From Streptomyces canus (GTDB lineage: Bacteria > Actinomycetota > Actinomycetes > Streptomycetales > Streptomycetaceae), in NCBI RefSeq assembly GCF_030816965.1, contig NZ_JAUSYQ010000002.1, forward strand, positions 10,220,001 to 10,284,000: DNA of 64,000 bases, read 5' to 3'. Shown here one piece after another: positions 23,515-32,598 of this stretch. Under the pieces are notes generated by a model. The model had not been told where the DNA came from. It saw only the letters and a list, made by a program, of their open reading frames with translations, and did no database searches. How positions within the stretch are numbered: position 1 is the stretch's first letter; every line of letters starts with the position of its first letter. The position numbers and the translations under genes are program-made.

Positions 23515-23757
23515 TGGTCGAGTTCGCAAGCCCTTCGGAGGTTGACTCGGGTGCCGGAGTCGTGCGTGGCGCCTGGTCGGCCAGGAGCCCGCTCCCTGCG
23601 TCCGGGGCGGCGGTTGTGGCCAGGGCGGACAACGCCGTGTCGTAGGCGTAGTCGGCTATTTGGACGCGGTCGCGCAGGTCGAGTCGGCGAGGGGTGCCTG
23701 TGTGGAGCTGCTGGTGCGCTGGGAGGGCGTGTGGCACCGGGCTGAGGCGGACGCGGC

Positions 23758-24666
23758 TCAGGTGGTGGTGCTCTGCACGAGGGGTTCTGCCTGCGCGTCC
23801 TGCGCGACTGCGACAGTGCAGGCGGCGCGCACGAAGGCGGCGACGGCCGGTGAGCGCGCGTCCTGGGGCCAGGCGACGGCCAGCGTGGCGTCCGGGAGGT
23901 CGCTGACCGAGCGGTAGGTGATGCCGGGTCGCGCGTAGCGTCGGGCTACCGAGGCGGGCGCGAAGAACACGACGCTGCCCGTCTCGACGAGACTGAAGAT
24001 CTCCGACAGGTTCGACGCCGGCCGCGTCGCCCCGGACTGAGGGGCGTGCTCGACGGGCCGGCCATGGCCGGCCGGAGAGCCGCCGGGGAGCTTGCGGTCG
24101 GCCAGATCGTCCAGGCACAGCCGGTCCCGGGCGGCCAACGGATCGGCGGCGGGCAGGGCGACCAGGACCGGCTCTGTCAGCAGCGGCTCGCTGTCCAGGC
24201 CGCGGTCGTCGAAGGGGCGCAGTACGAGTCCCACGTCGGCGAGGCCGTCGCGCAGTGCCTGCGGCTGCTCGCCGAACCCCCCGAGGACCAGTTCCGGCGG
24301 CAGGGACGCGTCGTCGGCGCCGTAGGTGTCCAGAATCTGCGGCAGCAGACCGCCGTCGATGTCGGCCTTGAGCGCGATTCGCAACCGCGGCGATGCGCTG
24401 CCTGCCTGTATTGCCCGGTGGGCGGCGGCGGTGACCGCTTCCAGTACGGTCCGGGCGTCGCGCACCAGTACTTCCCCGGCCGCGGTGAGCTTCACCTGCC
24501 GGGTGGTCCGCTCGAACAGCACAACGCCGAGCTGCCGTTCGAGTTCCCGGATCGTGCGGGACAGCGGGGGCTGCGCCATGCCCAGCCGCACGGCGGCCCG
24601 TCCGAAGTGCAGTTCCTCCGCGACCGCGACGAAGTATCGGAGCTGCCGCACTTCGAGGTCACTCAT
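23758..24666 (-). CDS. LysR-family transcriptional regulator
   Basis: A 302-residue LysR regulator. The N-terminal winged helix-turn-helix is canonical: LRYFVAVAEELHFGRAAVRL, then AQPPLSRTIRELERQLG and LFERTTRQVKLTAAG (residues ~9-66). The substrate-binding-like effector domain begins near residue 90 (RLRIALKADIDGGLLPQIL) and ends normally. It diverges from the NmrA-type gene at 24789 across 122 bases, the typical layout in which the LysR protein regulates its divergent neighbour in response to a small effector. Confidence 0.93.
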   Translation of the reverse strand: MSDLEVRQLRYFVAVAEELHFGRAAVRLGMAQPPLSRTIRELERQLGVVLFERTTRQVKLTAAGEVLVRDARTVLEAVTAAAHRAIQAGSASPRLRIALKADIDGGLLPQILDTYGADDASLPPELVLGGFGEQPQALRDGLADVGLVLRPFDDRGLDSEPLLTEPVLVALPAADPLAARDRLCLDDLADRKLPGGSPAGHGRPVEHAPQSGATRPASNLSEIFSLVETGSVVFFAPASVARRYARPGITYRSVSDLPDATLAVAWPQDARSPAVAAFVRAACTVAVAQDAQAEPLVQSTTT

Positions 24667-24788
24667 ACCTCCAGGGTATCAATGGCGACCAGGTTGGTCC
24701 TTCACGTGCGTAGTCGCGCCAGCTTGACTCGGAAGCCGGCAACGCCCTCTGGGGTTCCACCGCCGACCGTCTCTCACGGAGGTACATC

Positions 24789-25670
24789 ATGATCGTCATC
24801 ACCACCCCCACCGGCGACATCGGTCGACAGCTCGTGAACCGCATTCTGGACGCCGGGGAGGCGGTCCGCGTGATCGCCCGCGACCCCTCCCGGCTGTCGA
24901 CGCACGTGCGCGTCCACGCCGAGGTGGTGCAGGGCTCCCACGGCGACGCCGACACGATCACAAAGGCGCTTGATGGCGCTGACCGGATGTTCTGGCTCGT
25001 GCCCCCGGCCGGATTCCGCGATTCCGACAGGGCCAAGCACTACTACCTGGAGTTCACCCGGTCTGCCGGCCAGGAGGCCGCGAGGCGGGGCGTGCGGGTG
25101 GTGGGCGTCACCTCCCTGGGCCACGGGTACCAGGGCGAGGCCGGGCTCCTGTCGGCCGCGCTGTCGATGGACGAGCTGATCGAGGGCGCCGACGTGAACT
25201 ACCGGGCGCTGGCCCTTCCGTTTTTCATGGAGAACCTGCTCCGCCAGGCCACGGCTATGGCAGAGCAGGGGACGTTCTCCATGGCAAACGCCGCAGACCG
25301 GCCGCTGCCGACCATCGCTACCCGAGACGTCGCCGCCGCAGCGGCAGAGCTCCTCCTCGACACCTCCTGGAGCGGGCAGGCCCGCGTCCCCTTGGCCAGC
25401 CCCGACAACCTGACCCCCGACGACATGGCCGAGGTCATATCCGACACCCTGGGCCGCACCGTCCACTACCGTCAGGTCCCGCTCGCGGACTTCCAGGCCG
25501 CGATGGTGCGGCGCGGCGCGAGCCCGGCACTGGCGCAGGACATGGTGGACATGGTCGAGGCGCAGAACAACGGGATCTACGACGCCGAACCCCGCGACCC
25601 GGGCTGTGCCACCGCCACCGGTTTCCGCCAGTGGTGTCAGGACACCCTCAAGCTGGCCGCCCGGTCCTGA
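24789..25670 (+). CDS. NmrA-like NAD(P)-binding protein
   Basis: A 293-residue atypical SDR of the NmrA/HSCARG type. It opens with a Rossmann strand-loop-helix VITTPTGDIGRQLVNRILDA, followed by VRVIARDPSRL (NADP-type arginine), DGADRMFWLVPPA and VRVVGVTSLGHGY; the C-terminal half contains LPTIATRDVAAAAAELL and YRQVPLADFQAAM, the usual NmrA substrate lobe. Enzymatic activity is uncertain because the classical YxxxK is absent; many relatives sense the NADPH/NADP ratio or reduce quinones. GGAGG precedes the ATG. Divergent LysR gene is its likely regulator. The next 357 bases hold no recognisable gene. Confidence 0.88.
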   Translation: MIVITTPTGDIGRQLVNRILDAGEAVRVIARDPSRLSTHVRVHAEVVQGSHGDADTITKALDGADRMFWLVPPAGFRDSDRAKHYYLEFTRSAGQEAARRGVRVVGVTSLGHGYQGEAGLLSAALSMDELIEGADVNYRALALPFFMENLLRQATAMAEQGTFSMANAADRPLPTIATRDVAAAAAELLLDTSWSGQARVPLASPDNLTPDDMAEVISDTLGRTVHYRQVPLADFQAAMVRRGASPALAQDMVDMVEAQNNGIYDAEPRDPGCATATGFRQWCQDTLKLAARS

Positions 25671-26027
25671 CACGACGCTGATCAGCGTTCGGCGCAGCGC
25701 AGGAACGCACTGGCCCGTACGGCGATGGCGGCGGTCTGTGCGTGTACCGCCCCGGTTGCCCACTGCGGCCCCGCGGTCTTACGGCATCGACAGCAGGGCC
25801 GGGCGCCGTCCAGGGAGGTGGACAACTGCTGTCGTATCTCCCTCTCTCGCATCCCCCCCACCCGTCCCGAGGAGTACCGCACCAGTACTGAGACTTCCGG
25901 CCGCGTGTGGAAGGACCGGTAGGGGAGCGGCAGCAGGGTCGGTGCCGCTTACGTCCTGTCCTGGAAGCTGTCGGCTGGAGCCTCGCGGCCGCGCAGCTGT
26001 GGCCGGCGGGCGGGGCTGGTACCGGCA

Positions 26028-27017
26028 TCACTGCAGCGTGATCTCCTCACCGATCGACTGCTCGCGGGCGGAAGCGATGACCAGGGCCGTGGCGGCGGCA
26101 TCCTGCACGGCCACTCCGACGGACTTGTAGAGGGTGATCTGGTCCGGAGCAGTGCGCCCCGCTTTGCTGCCGGCGATGAGTTCCCCTAGCTCGGCGTGCA
26201 CGTGATCGGCTGTGATGAGGCCGTCGCGGATCGGGATGAGCAGATCGTTGCTGCCCGCGGGGGGCGGGGCAAGGACGGCCTGGCGGGATTCGACGCACAC
26301 CAGCGCCTCGGCGACCGTGGCGTCGTCGATCTCGCGGCCGGCCGGGTTGTACCCCACGGACGTGATGTGCACCCCGGGCGTCAGCCAGGGGCGGCGGATC
26401 ACGGGGTCGACAGTGTGCGTCGTCGCGGCGGCGATGTCCGCGCCGTCGAGCGCCTCGGCGTAGCCGGACACGGCCTGCGCGTCGGCCTCTAGTACTTCTG
26501 AGAGTTCCTCGGCCAGGGCAGCGGCTTTGGCCGGGTCCCGGCCGGCCACGCGGATCTGCCGGATCGGGCGAACCCGGCAGATCGCGTGGGCGTGGGAGCG
26601 GGCCTGCACGCCGGTGCCCAGCACCGCCAATACCGCGGCGTCCTCGCGGGCCAGCAGCCGCGCCGACAGTGCGGAGCAGGCGCCGGTCCGGGCCGCGGTG
26701 ATGGCCGTACCGTCCAACAGGGCCGTGGGCTCGCCGGTGTCCGGATCAAAGGCCATGATCAGCGCCTGATGGGTAGGCAGCTGTGCCCCGTCGTTGTGGG
26801 GGAAGAGCGACACCAGCTTGGTCATGAGCATCCCGGCCGACGGCAAAAAGCCCGGCATGGCCGCCAGAAATCCATCGTGTTCGGGCACCAGGGCGGCGAC
26901 ACGGTCGGGTACCGAGGCACGGCCCGCACTGAGGTCTGCCATCGCCGACGACAAGGCATCGATCAGCGCGTCCACGTCGAGCAGGGACTCGACCTGCGAG
27001 CGGCTCAGAACGAGCAT
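26028..27017 (-). CDS. Ornithine cyclodeaminase/mu-crystallin family protein
   Basis: A 329-residue enzyme of the ornithine cyclodeaminase family. Visible: MLMTKLVSLFPHNDGAQLPT and LIMAFDPDTGEPTALLDGTA (substrate region with the conserved Lys and the DG-T turn), AARTGACSALSARLLARED, then the NAD-binding GTGVQARSHAHA (~132-143), and HITSVGYNPAGREID near the active site. Members catalyse ornithine to proline, alanine dehydrogenation or imine reduction; substrate is not deducible. The ATG at 27017 has an excellent AGGAGGT site. It lies upstream of nothing obviously related; the SDR gene 190 bases away is on the same strand. Confidence 0.9.
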   Translation of the reverse strand: MLVLSRSQVESLLDVDALIDALSSAMADLSAGRASVPDRVAALVPEHDGFLAAMPGFLPSAGMLMTKLVSLFPHNDGAQLPTHQALIMAFDPDTGEPTALLDGTAITAARTGACSALSARLLAREDAAVLAVLGTGVQARSHAHAICRVRPIRQIRVAGRDPAKAAALAEELSEVLEADAQAVSGYAEALDGADIAAATTHTVDPVIRRPWLTPGVHITSVGYNPAGREIDDATVAEALVCVESRQAVLAPPPAGSNDLLIPIRDGLITADHVHAELGELIAGSKAGRTAPDQITLYKSVGVAVQDAAATALVIASAREQSIGEEITLQ

Positions 27018-27207
27018 GCGCCTCAACCTCCTATTGCCGATCATTCGGCTAGCGACCGCACAGCCAAAGCGTGGAGCGCCGACCCCCGTCGCCCCGGTCA
27101 CGACACGCCGCACTGCCTGAGCACGTTCATCCGTACGCGGCTGAGCACATCGGCAGCTGCCCGAGCGGGAGTTCTGGATGGAAGCACATGCGGCCGAAGC
27201 GCAAGTG

Positions 27208-27951
27208 TCACGCCTGCACGGTGGGGCGAACGTTGATCTCGCCGATTTCGACGTCGCCGGGCTGCTCGATGGCGAAGACCACTGCGCGGGCGACCGCCGC
27301 CGGAGGGATGCCCATCGCGTCCATGTTCTTGCGCGTCTGCTCGCGGATTTGCGGATCTGCCATGGAGCTGGCGAGATCGGTGCGGACGTATCCCGGCGAG
27401 ATGGCTGTGGTGCGCAGTACCCCGTCAGTGGACTCCGTGCGCAGCCCTTCGTGGATGGTGCGCACTGCGTTCTTGGTCGCGGCGTAGACAGCCATCGAGG
27501 GGGACGCGCCGTACAGGCCGGCCACGGAGACGATGCTGACCAGGTGGCCCGCTCCTTGCTCGCGGAAGACGGGCAGCGCGGCGGCGACGCCGTTGAGCAT
27601 GCCGCGAAGGTTGACATCGATCATGGCCGACCAGCCTTCGGTGTCGAGGTCGGCCAGCGGGCTGATCGGGGCAATGCCTGCGTTGTTCACCAGCACATCG
27701 ATTCGGCCGTACTGGTCGATGGTGGTGGAGACCAGGCGCTGCAGGTCTTGGGGCTCGGTGACGTCGACGACGCACGTGGCAGCACGACCCCCCTCCTTCC
27801 GGATGTCCTGCGCGATGGCGTCGATGCGCTCGCTGCGGCGCGCTGCGAGGACGACCGCGGCGCCGCCCTGGGCGAGCAGACGGGCCGTGGCTTCGCCGAT
27901 GCCGCTGCTCGCTCCGGTGATAGCGACGGTCTTGCCGTGAAGAGAAAGCAC
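27208..27951 (-). CDS. Classical short-chain dehydrogenase/reductase
   Basis: A 247-residue classical SDR. Cofactor motif TGASSGIGEATARLL at residues 11-25, NNAG at ~88, catalytic Ser in SIVSVAGLYG and the YAATK pair (Tyr/Lys) at ~155-159, then AISPGYVRTDLASSM. Arg after the second strand (AARRSERI) suggests NADP. The GTG at 27951 is preceded by GGAGG at a good distance. It is divergent from a TetR gene and its upstream region holds two copies of a GGACACNTGTCC operator, so it is almost certainly the TetR target; both would be derepressed by an unknown ligand. Confidence 0.93.
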   Translation of the reverse strand: MLSLHGKTVAITGASSGIGEATARLLAQGGAAVVLAARRSERIDAIAQDIRKEGGRAATCVVDVTEPQDLQRLVSTTIDQYGRIDVLVNNAGIAPISPLADLDTEGWSAMIDVNLRGMLNGVAAALPVFREQGAGHLVSIVSVAGLYGASPSMAVYAATKNAVRTIHEGLRTESTDGVLRTTAISPGYVRTDLASSMADPQIREQTRKNMDAMGIPPAAVARAVVFAIEQPGDVEIGEINVRPTVQA

Positions 27952-27966
27952 TGCTGCCTCCGAGTA

Positions 27967-28018
27967 AAGTGGACACGTGTCCGCTGCGTGTTTCACTCTA
28001 CCGGACACATGTCCACTT
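27967..28018. promoter_or_regulatory. Paired TetR-type operators between SDR and TetR genes
   Basis: GGACACGTGTCC (27971-27982) is a perfect palindrome; GGACACATGTCC (28003-28014) is near-perfect. Extended by four bases, AAGTGGACACGTGTCC at 27967 and the reverse complement of 28003-28018 differ at one base, so the two sites are inverted copies of each other 32 bases apart. Both lie between the divergent starts and should be bound by the TetR protein. Confidence 0.8.
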
Positions 28019-28047
28019 GTTGAGGTCAAACGCCAGGAGAGGTGCCT

Positions 28048-28608
28048 ATGAGCGCGCCAGCACGCCGTCCGGATGCGGTGCAGAACCGAACCCGCATCAT
28101 CGAGGCCGCCCGCGCGACCCTCGCCGAGTCCCACCATGTCCACCTCAACGAGATCGCCAAGCGCGCCGGCGTAGGACAGGGAACTCTCTACCGGAACTTT
28201 CCCAACCGCGAAGCGCTCCTCGCAGAGGTCTACCGGCGCGACGTCGAAGAACTCGTGACCGCCGCCTCCGCCCTGCTGGCGGAACACGAGCCCGTGGAAG
28301 CCTTGCGCCAATGGCTCGACCGACTGATCGACTACGCCGAGATCAAGTACGGCGTCCTGGCAGTGCTTGAGCCGACGGCATGGCAAGACCTTGTCGACCA
28401 CAGCCGGAACCCCATCGAGGGCGCCCTCGGACACCTGCTGGACGCCGGGAAAGCGGCCGGGTCCATCCGCACGGACGTGGAGGCTCACGGGGTCCTCCTG
28501 CTCATCGCCTACCTCGGCCGACTGGACCGAGATGAATGGGAATCAACGGCACGGCCTCTGATGAACGTTGTCCTCGACGGCCTTCGCCGACAGGACGCGG
28601 ACCGGTGA
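28048..28608 (+). CDS. TetR-family repressor
   Basis: A 186-residue TetR regulator. The N-terminal domain reads NRTRIIEAARATLAESHHVH, then LNEIAKRAGVGQGTLYRNFP, the helix-turn-helix of the family, followed by NREALLAEVYRR. The C-terminal ligand domain includes PVEALRQWLDRLIDY and GHLLDAGKAAGSIRTDVEAH, of the SACE_7040-like group. AGGAGAGG precedes the ATG at 28048. Divergent from the SDR gene with the double operator in between; expected to repress itself and the SDR. Confidence 0.93.
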   Translation: MSAPARRPDAVQNRTRIIEAARATLAESHHVHLNEIAKRAGVGQGTLYRNFPNREALLAEVYRRDVEELVTAASALLAEHEPVEALRQWLDRLIDYAEIKYGVLAVLEPTAWQDLVDHSRNPIEGALGHLLDAGKAAGSIRTDVEAHGVLLLIAYLGRLDRDEWESTARPLMNVVLDGLRRQDADR

Positions 28609-29646
28609 GGCAACAGAACACCAAGGGCATCCTGAACAGCACCCCCACCAAATAGCTGAGGAGAGACCATCGACTCCGCCACCGGGCGGTGTCAGTGCTC
28701 ATCTCATCGACATTTCACGGCTCGGTGATCAACAAGTGCTGCCCAAATTCGGCTCTGGTACAGATCACTGGGGAGCGGTCGCGGAGGCCTACGATGGTGT
28801 TCGATCGTCCTGGAGTCGACCTCGCGTGAGACCGCGTACGCCTCGCCGCCGAGCGAGTATGTGACGCTCCATCAGGTACCTGACGTTCCGTGGCTGTTGC
28901 TGGCCTTGGCCGGTGACGGTGCTGGTCATGCAGGCCGATTCAGCGTTCCGGGGGAGATGGTGAACCTGCCCGAGACCTCGGGTGGTCACGCCGCCCGGCG
29001 AGCGTCCCAGCATGCATCCTGTGGATCTGCACGAAAGTTGATCAGCTTCCTCATGCGCATCTCCGCCTGGCGCGCTGACCGACGACCGCCCCCAACGGGC
29101 CTCGCCGTCGGCTGCAGCGAACGCGACTCCTCAGGTTGCTACGGCCTGCTCCCGCAGGCACAACGCTCAGGTCAGCAGGACACTCATCGGGCTGCTCCCG
29201 GGGCCCAGGCGGGTCGGTGCGACCGGAGCCTGCGCCTGATCGACAGCACCTGGTCGGCCGTATACGGAGGCACGCTCCATAAACGCGACGGCCCTCCCGA
29301 GCCGCGAAGACAGCGGACCTGCAACGCCGCGCCCTACCTGCTGGTCCTGTGCCCACCGAGCCGGTCGCTGCTGCCGGAAGGATCGGCGCCGTAGCGGCGA
29401 AGGTCACGTGCGTCGGTGCGGGGAGAGCGCGCCGATGCCCACGCCCCTACGGGGCGCCGGTACGCGCCCGTCCCGTGGGGCGCCGAAAGCTGCCGTCCGC
29501 GCGGCCCGGCGATGCCGGCGCCCGTCCGCGCCGGTCGCGGAGAGGACACCGCGAGTCGGTCCGGACGGCCGGGGTCACGCGCCGCCGGAGCGGCAGCGCC
29601 GATGCAGCGGAGCCGCTCGACCTCGGTATCGATCCCACGGCGGAGT
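28609..29646. other. 1-kb stretch without recognisable genes
   Basis: No reading frame on either strand has a convincing start, motif content or recognisable family. The first 250 bases have lower GC than the flanks (for example around 28690-28760). It may be decayed sequence; I see no transposase motifs, tRNA or hairpin array in it. Confidence 0.5.
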
Positions 29647-29958
29647 TCATGCCGTGTGGTGCAGCCAGCGTTGCAGGGTGGTGTTGATGCTGGAGGGCAG
29701 GGCGCTGAGCTGGTCGATGGCGTCGCGGTCTTCGGGGCGGGGCGGGATGCCGGCGGCGGTCAGTGCGGCGTGCAGGGCCAGGCGGTGCTGGTCGCGGGGG
29801 TGGATGAGGATGCTGAGGCGCTCGGAGGGGTTGGGCGGCGGCAGCGGGTGATCCGTGTCCTGTCCGGTTGCGGCAGCAGGCCAGGCGGTCTTCGCCGGGT
29901 CGGCGGCGTAGGGGTCGACGAAGGTCTGCGGCGTGTGGTGGTCAAGGGCGATGGTCAC
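29647..29958 (-). CDS. Small hypothetical protein
   Basis: A 103-residue protein: an N-terminal Pro/Ala-rich half (PQTFVDPYAADPAKTAWPAA) followed by a helical C-terminal half, SERLSILIHPRDQHRLALHA, ALTAAGIPPRPEDRDAIDQL and NTTLQRWLHHTA. The GTG at 29958 has AAGGAGA about 7 bases upstream, which together with the amphipathic C-terminus supports a real gene. Family unknown. It is isolated in a gene-poor region. Confidence 0.65.
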   Translation of the reverse strand: MTIALDHHTPQTFVDPYAADPAKTAWPAAATGQDTDHPLPPPNPSERLSILIHPRDQHRLALHAALTAAGIPPRPEDRDAIDQLSALPSSINTTLQRWLHHTA

Positions 29959-30541
29959 GTGGGTCTCCTTCAGCAGTGGGTGGATGTGCAAGGGGAGAGT
30001 CGTACACGGCCGTCTGCGGTTGCGGTTGCCCGGCGATGTCACGCCGACGGAGTCATCGGCGGCTCATCGTCTTTTTCGACCAGCACAGCGGCAAGCCGGC
30101 CGCGCATGACCGGCGGCTCGTAGGCACCGGCACAGAGGCCGGGGGTGTTACGCACTTTCGGGTGAGCGGAGCAGCCCTGCCGCAGTGCGGCTCCTGTGCT
30201 GAGATGTTCATAGCTTCACCATGGCCGGGAGCGGACTCAGATTCCTTCCCCGGAATTGTCTATGAACCGCCGAGTTGAGGTCTTCTTCTGCGTCCGCCCG
30301 GCCCTCGGTACGATGAATACCCGCTACCAGGTGAGTAGATTTCTGTCTGCAGATCCATATGATTAATCGGTCGCCATGATCCGCAGCTCTCATCATATAG
30401 ATGCACGCCCCCGTGGATGCATTCCTGTAACGACGCATAAGCACCGCCAAGCCGCCGAGACAATAGGCGGCTCGACGGCAAACCTTCACGTCAGCCTTAC
30501 TCAGGCAGGGTGGAGGGCATAATCCTTCAGCGCTCTAGCGA
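29959..30541. other. Spacer without recognisable gene
   Basis: No protein family can be recognised. From about 30290 the base composition drops towards 50% GC, which continues to 31.1 kb, and stop codons become frequent in all frames. It probably includes promoter DNA for the flanking small genes. Confidence 0.4.
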
Positions 30542-30691
30542 TCAGGAATACTTCAGGATCCCCATCGGCTTCTGCTCGGGATTCGCTCGTGCCAGCAGGC
30601 GCAGCGGTGTCTCCGCGCCGGCCGCACCGAGTGAAAGCGCGAGCATCGCCGCGTCCACGGCACCTGCAGTAAGGAATTTCTTCATGGACAT
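30542..30691 (-). CDS. Small secreted peptide candidate (49 aa)
   Basis: A 49-codon ORF starting MSMKKFLTAGAV, with a signal-peptide-like hydrophobic stretch AAMLALSLGAAGAE that ends in an AxA-type site, then TPLRLLARANPEQKPMGILK and a short end. If cleaved, the product is about 23 residues. The nearest Shine-Dalgarno, AAGGAG, is 18 bases before the first ATG; the intervening TCCAAATCGTCCAAATCG is a 9-base word repeated twice, so removal of one copy would restore normal spacing. Either the gene is weakly translated or the duplication modulates it. Not recognised as a known peptide family. Confidence 0.45.
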   Translation of the reverse strand: MSMKKFLTAGAVDAAMLALSLGAAGAETPLRLLARANPEQKPMGILKYS

Positions 30692-30729
30692 CGATTTGGA
30701 CGATTTGGACTCCTTCCGTCATCGACCGC

Positions 30730-31086
30730 TGGGCAGGAGAAGGGAAACATTTTCCACTTTCCTGCCCGCCACTGATGTATAGCGAATCAATCCTGCATCA
30801 GGGATGCCGCGGGAGTTAATCTTGAGGTCGGATGTGGACAAGGTGAAGTTATACAGACGTAGCTGATGAATATTCTATATGTAGGAAAATTTATCCGGTC
30901 CTGTTCCTCGGAGCTCACACCCAGAAGAATCGCTCGCTACCCTCAGCCAACCCCACGAACCGGACATCGGGCACCATGGCGGACCATTGGCTGGATCTGA
31001 AGTAATTCGGACGAAAATCTTGGCAAGGTAATCCGCTGTTAAAGAATTCGGCCGTTGGTCACAGGGGCGAGGAGTCGCCTGTCTCA
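30730..31086 (+). promoter_or_regulatory. AT-richer upstream region of ABM gene
   Basis: This 350-base spacer has markedly lower GC than the rest of the window, with words such as GAATATTCTATATGTAGG (30868-30885) and AAAATTTATCC. It lacks ORFs and precedes a plus-strand operon, so it likely carries promoter elements, though no single -35/-10 pair can be assigned with confidence. Confidence 0.4.
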
Positions 31087-31446
31087 ATGGGTATGAGTGA
31101 CTCACTGAAATCGAAGACCCACACCGCCGGCCCGGTCACCCTCATCAAGACGTACACCGTGCCCGCGGAGGAGGCCGACTACTTCACCGAGGCGTACCAG
31201 GAAAACGCCCGAATCATGTCGACACAGCCCGGATTCATTCGCTCCCGGCTGCACCGGCCGCTGGCCGATGCCCCGGAGACGCGCTTCGTCCACATTGCTG
31301 AGTGGTCCTCGGGCACCGAACTCGACAAGGCCACGGGCAATCAGGAGTGGCACGCCGCGCTCAAGCGCCTGTTCGACGACCCGGGCCTCCACATCACGTC
31401 GGAGCCCGCCAGCTATCGCGTCGTCGTCGAGTTCCACTCCTCCTGA
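31087..31446 (+). CDS. Antibiotic biosynthesis monooxygenase (ABM) domain protein
   Basis: About 119 residues forming one ABM ferredoxin-like fold: VTLIKTYTVPAEEADYFTEA, then TQPGFIRSRLHRPLADAPET, FVHIAEWSSGTELDKATGNQ and YRVVVEFHS, the expected beta-alpha-beta pattern with the W of the family core. Members are cofactor-independent monooxygenases of aromatic polyketides or haem-degrading relatives; no haem ligand motif is evident. Start at 31087 or 31093; GGAG at 31071-31074 favours 31087. The Tat-exported metallo-hydrolase follows 66 bases later on the same strand. Confidence 0.85.
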   Translation: MGMSDSLKSKTHTAGPVTLIKTYTVPAEEADYFTEAYQENARIMSTQPGFIRSRLHRPLADAPETRFVHIAEWSSGTELDKATGNQEWHAALKRLFDDPGLHITSEPASYRVVVEFHSS

Positions 31447-31512
31447 CCGGCACGACTGTCGTGACAGCGCCAGTCGGCCCCTCTTCACGATCCACGCTCA
31501 CAAGGACAGAAC

Positions 31513-32598
31513 ATGACTGCTGAGCCCATGGGTTCGGGTACGTCCCGCCGCACGCTTCTGAAGCGGGCGTCGGTCGCCGCCGCGGTCCCGACCGTCGCCT
31601 CACTGCTCGGGGGCTTCCCGGGCACTGCCGCGGCGGGCGACGTGCCGCGCCTTCCGGACTACGCGCCGATCCCGGCCACCTCGGTCGGGCCCGCGATGAA
31701 CGCCGACGGCTACTTCGTCGGACAGATCAAGGGCAACCTGTACTGGGTCACCGACACCTATTACCAGGCCATGTTCCTGACGACGGGGGAGGGTGTCGTC
31801 CTCGTCGATGCCCCGCCCACGCTCGGGCACAACCTGCTGCGGGCCATCCAGGAGGTCACCCGCGCCAACGGCAAGCCGTCCCGGGTTACACACCTGGTGT
31901 ACTCGCACTCCCACGCGGACCACATTGGTGCGGCCTCCCTGTTCGGCAAGCACGTGGTGCGCATCGGCCACACCGAGACACGTCGGCTGCTGCGCATCGA
32001 TGCCGACCCCAACCGTCCGGCGCCGACGGTGACGTTCGACGATCGCTACGTCCTCCGGGTCGGCGGCGAGCGCCTCGAACTGGCCTACCACGGGCCGAAC
32101 CATTCCCCCGACAACATCTTCGTCTACGCGCCCGACTACGCCACGCTCATGGTCGTCGACGTGCTCTTCCCGGGCTGGGCCCCCTTCAAGGGCCTCGCCG
32201 CGTCCCAGGACATCCCCGCCTGGATCAAGGCACATGACACCGCCATGAACTATCCCTGGCGGACCCTGGTGGGCGGTCACCTCGGCCGGCTCGGCGTCCG
32301 CGCCGATGCCACGATCCAGAGGGAGTACGTCACCGACCTCCTCGCCAGTACCCGTGCCGCCGAGGCGTCGGTCGACCCGACCCCCTTCTACGAGAAGTAC
32401 GGGCCGACCGGAAACTCCTGGGCCATCTTCAAGACGTACCTCGACGCCGTAGCCACGACGGCGGCAGCCCCTGTCGTGGCCAAGTACACCGGTGTCCTCG
32501 CCGCCGCCGACGTCTTCACCGTCGACAACGCCATGGTCATGCTCGAGTCGCTGCGCATCGACTTCGGCGAACTCGGCCCCTTCGGCATCCGGCCGTAG
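31513..32598 (+). CDS. Tat-exported metallo-beta-lactamase-fold hydrolase
   Basis: A 361-residue secreted hydrolase. The N-terminus carries a twin-arginine signal, TSRRTLLKRASVAAAV, ending near GTAAAGD. The MBL fold follows: VVLVDAPPTLGHNLL, the metal site HLVYSHSHADHIGAASLFG (HxHxDH) at ~133-150, YHGPNHSPDNIFVY, VVDVLFPGW with the bridging Asp, and GGHLGRLG supplying the last His. The set of ligands is complete, so two zinc ions are likely. Substrate unknown. It follows the ABM gene and may act with it outside or at the membrane. Confidence 0.92.
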   Translation: MTAEPMGSGTSRRTLLKRASVAAAVPTVASLLGGFPGTAAAGDVPRLPDYAPIPATSVGPAMNADGYFVGQIKGNLYWVTDTYYQAMFLTTGEGVVLVDAPPTLGHNLLRAIQEVTRANGKPSRVTHLVYSHSHADHIGAASLFGKHVVRIGHTETRRLLRIDADPNRPAPTVTFDDRYVLRVGGERLELAYHGPNHSPDNIFVYAPDYATLMVVDVLFPGWAPFKGLAASQDIPAWIKAHDTAMNYPWRTLVGGHLGRLGVRADATIQREYVTDLLASTRAAEASVDPTPFYEKYGPTGNSWAIFKTYLDAVATTAAAPVVAKYTGVLAAADVFTVDNAMVMLESLRIDFGELGPFGIRP

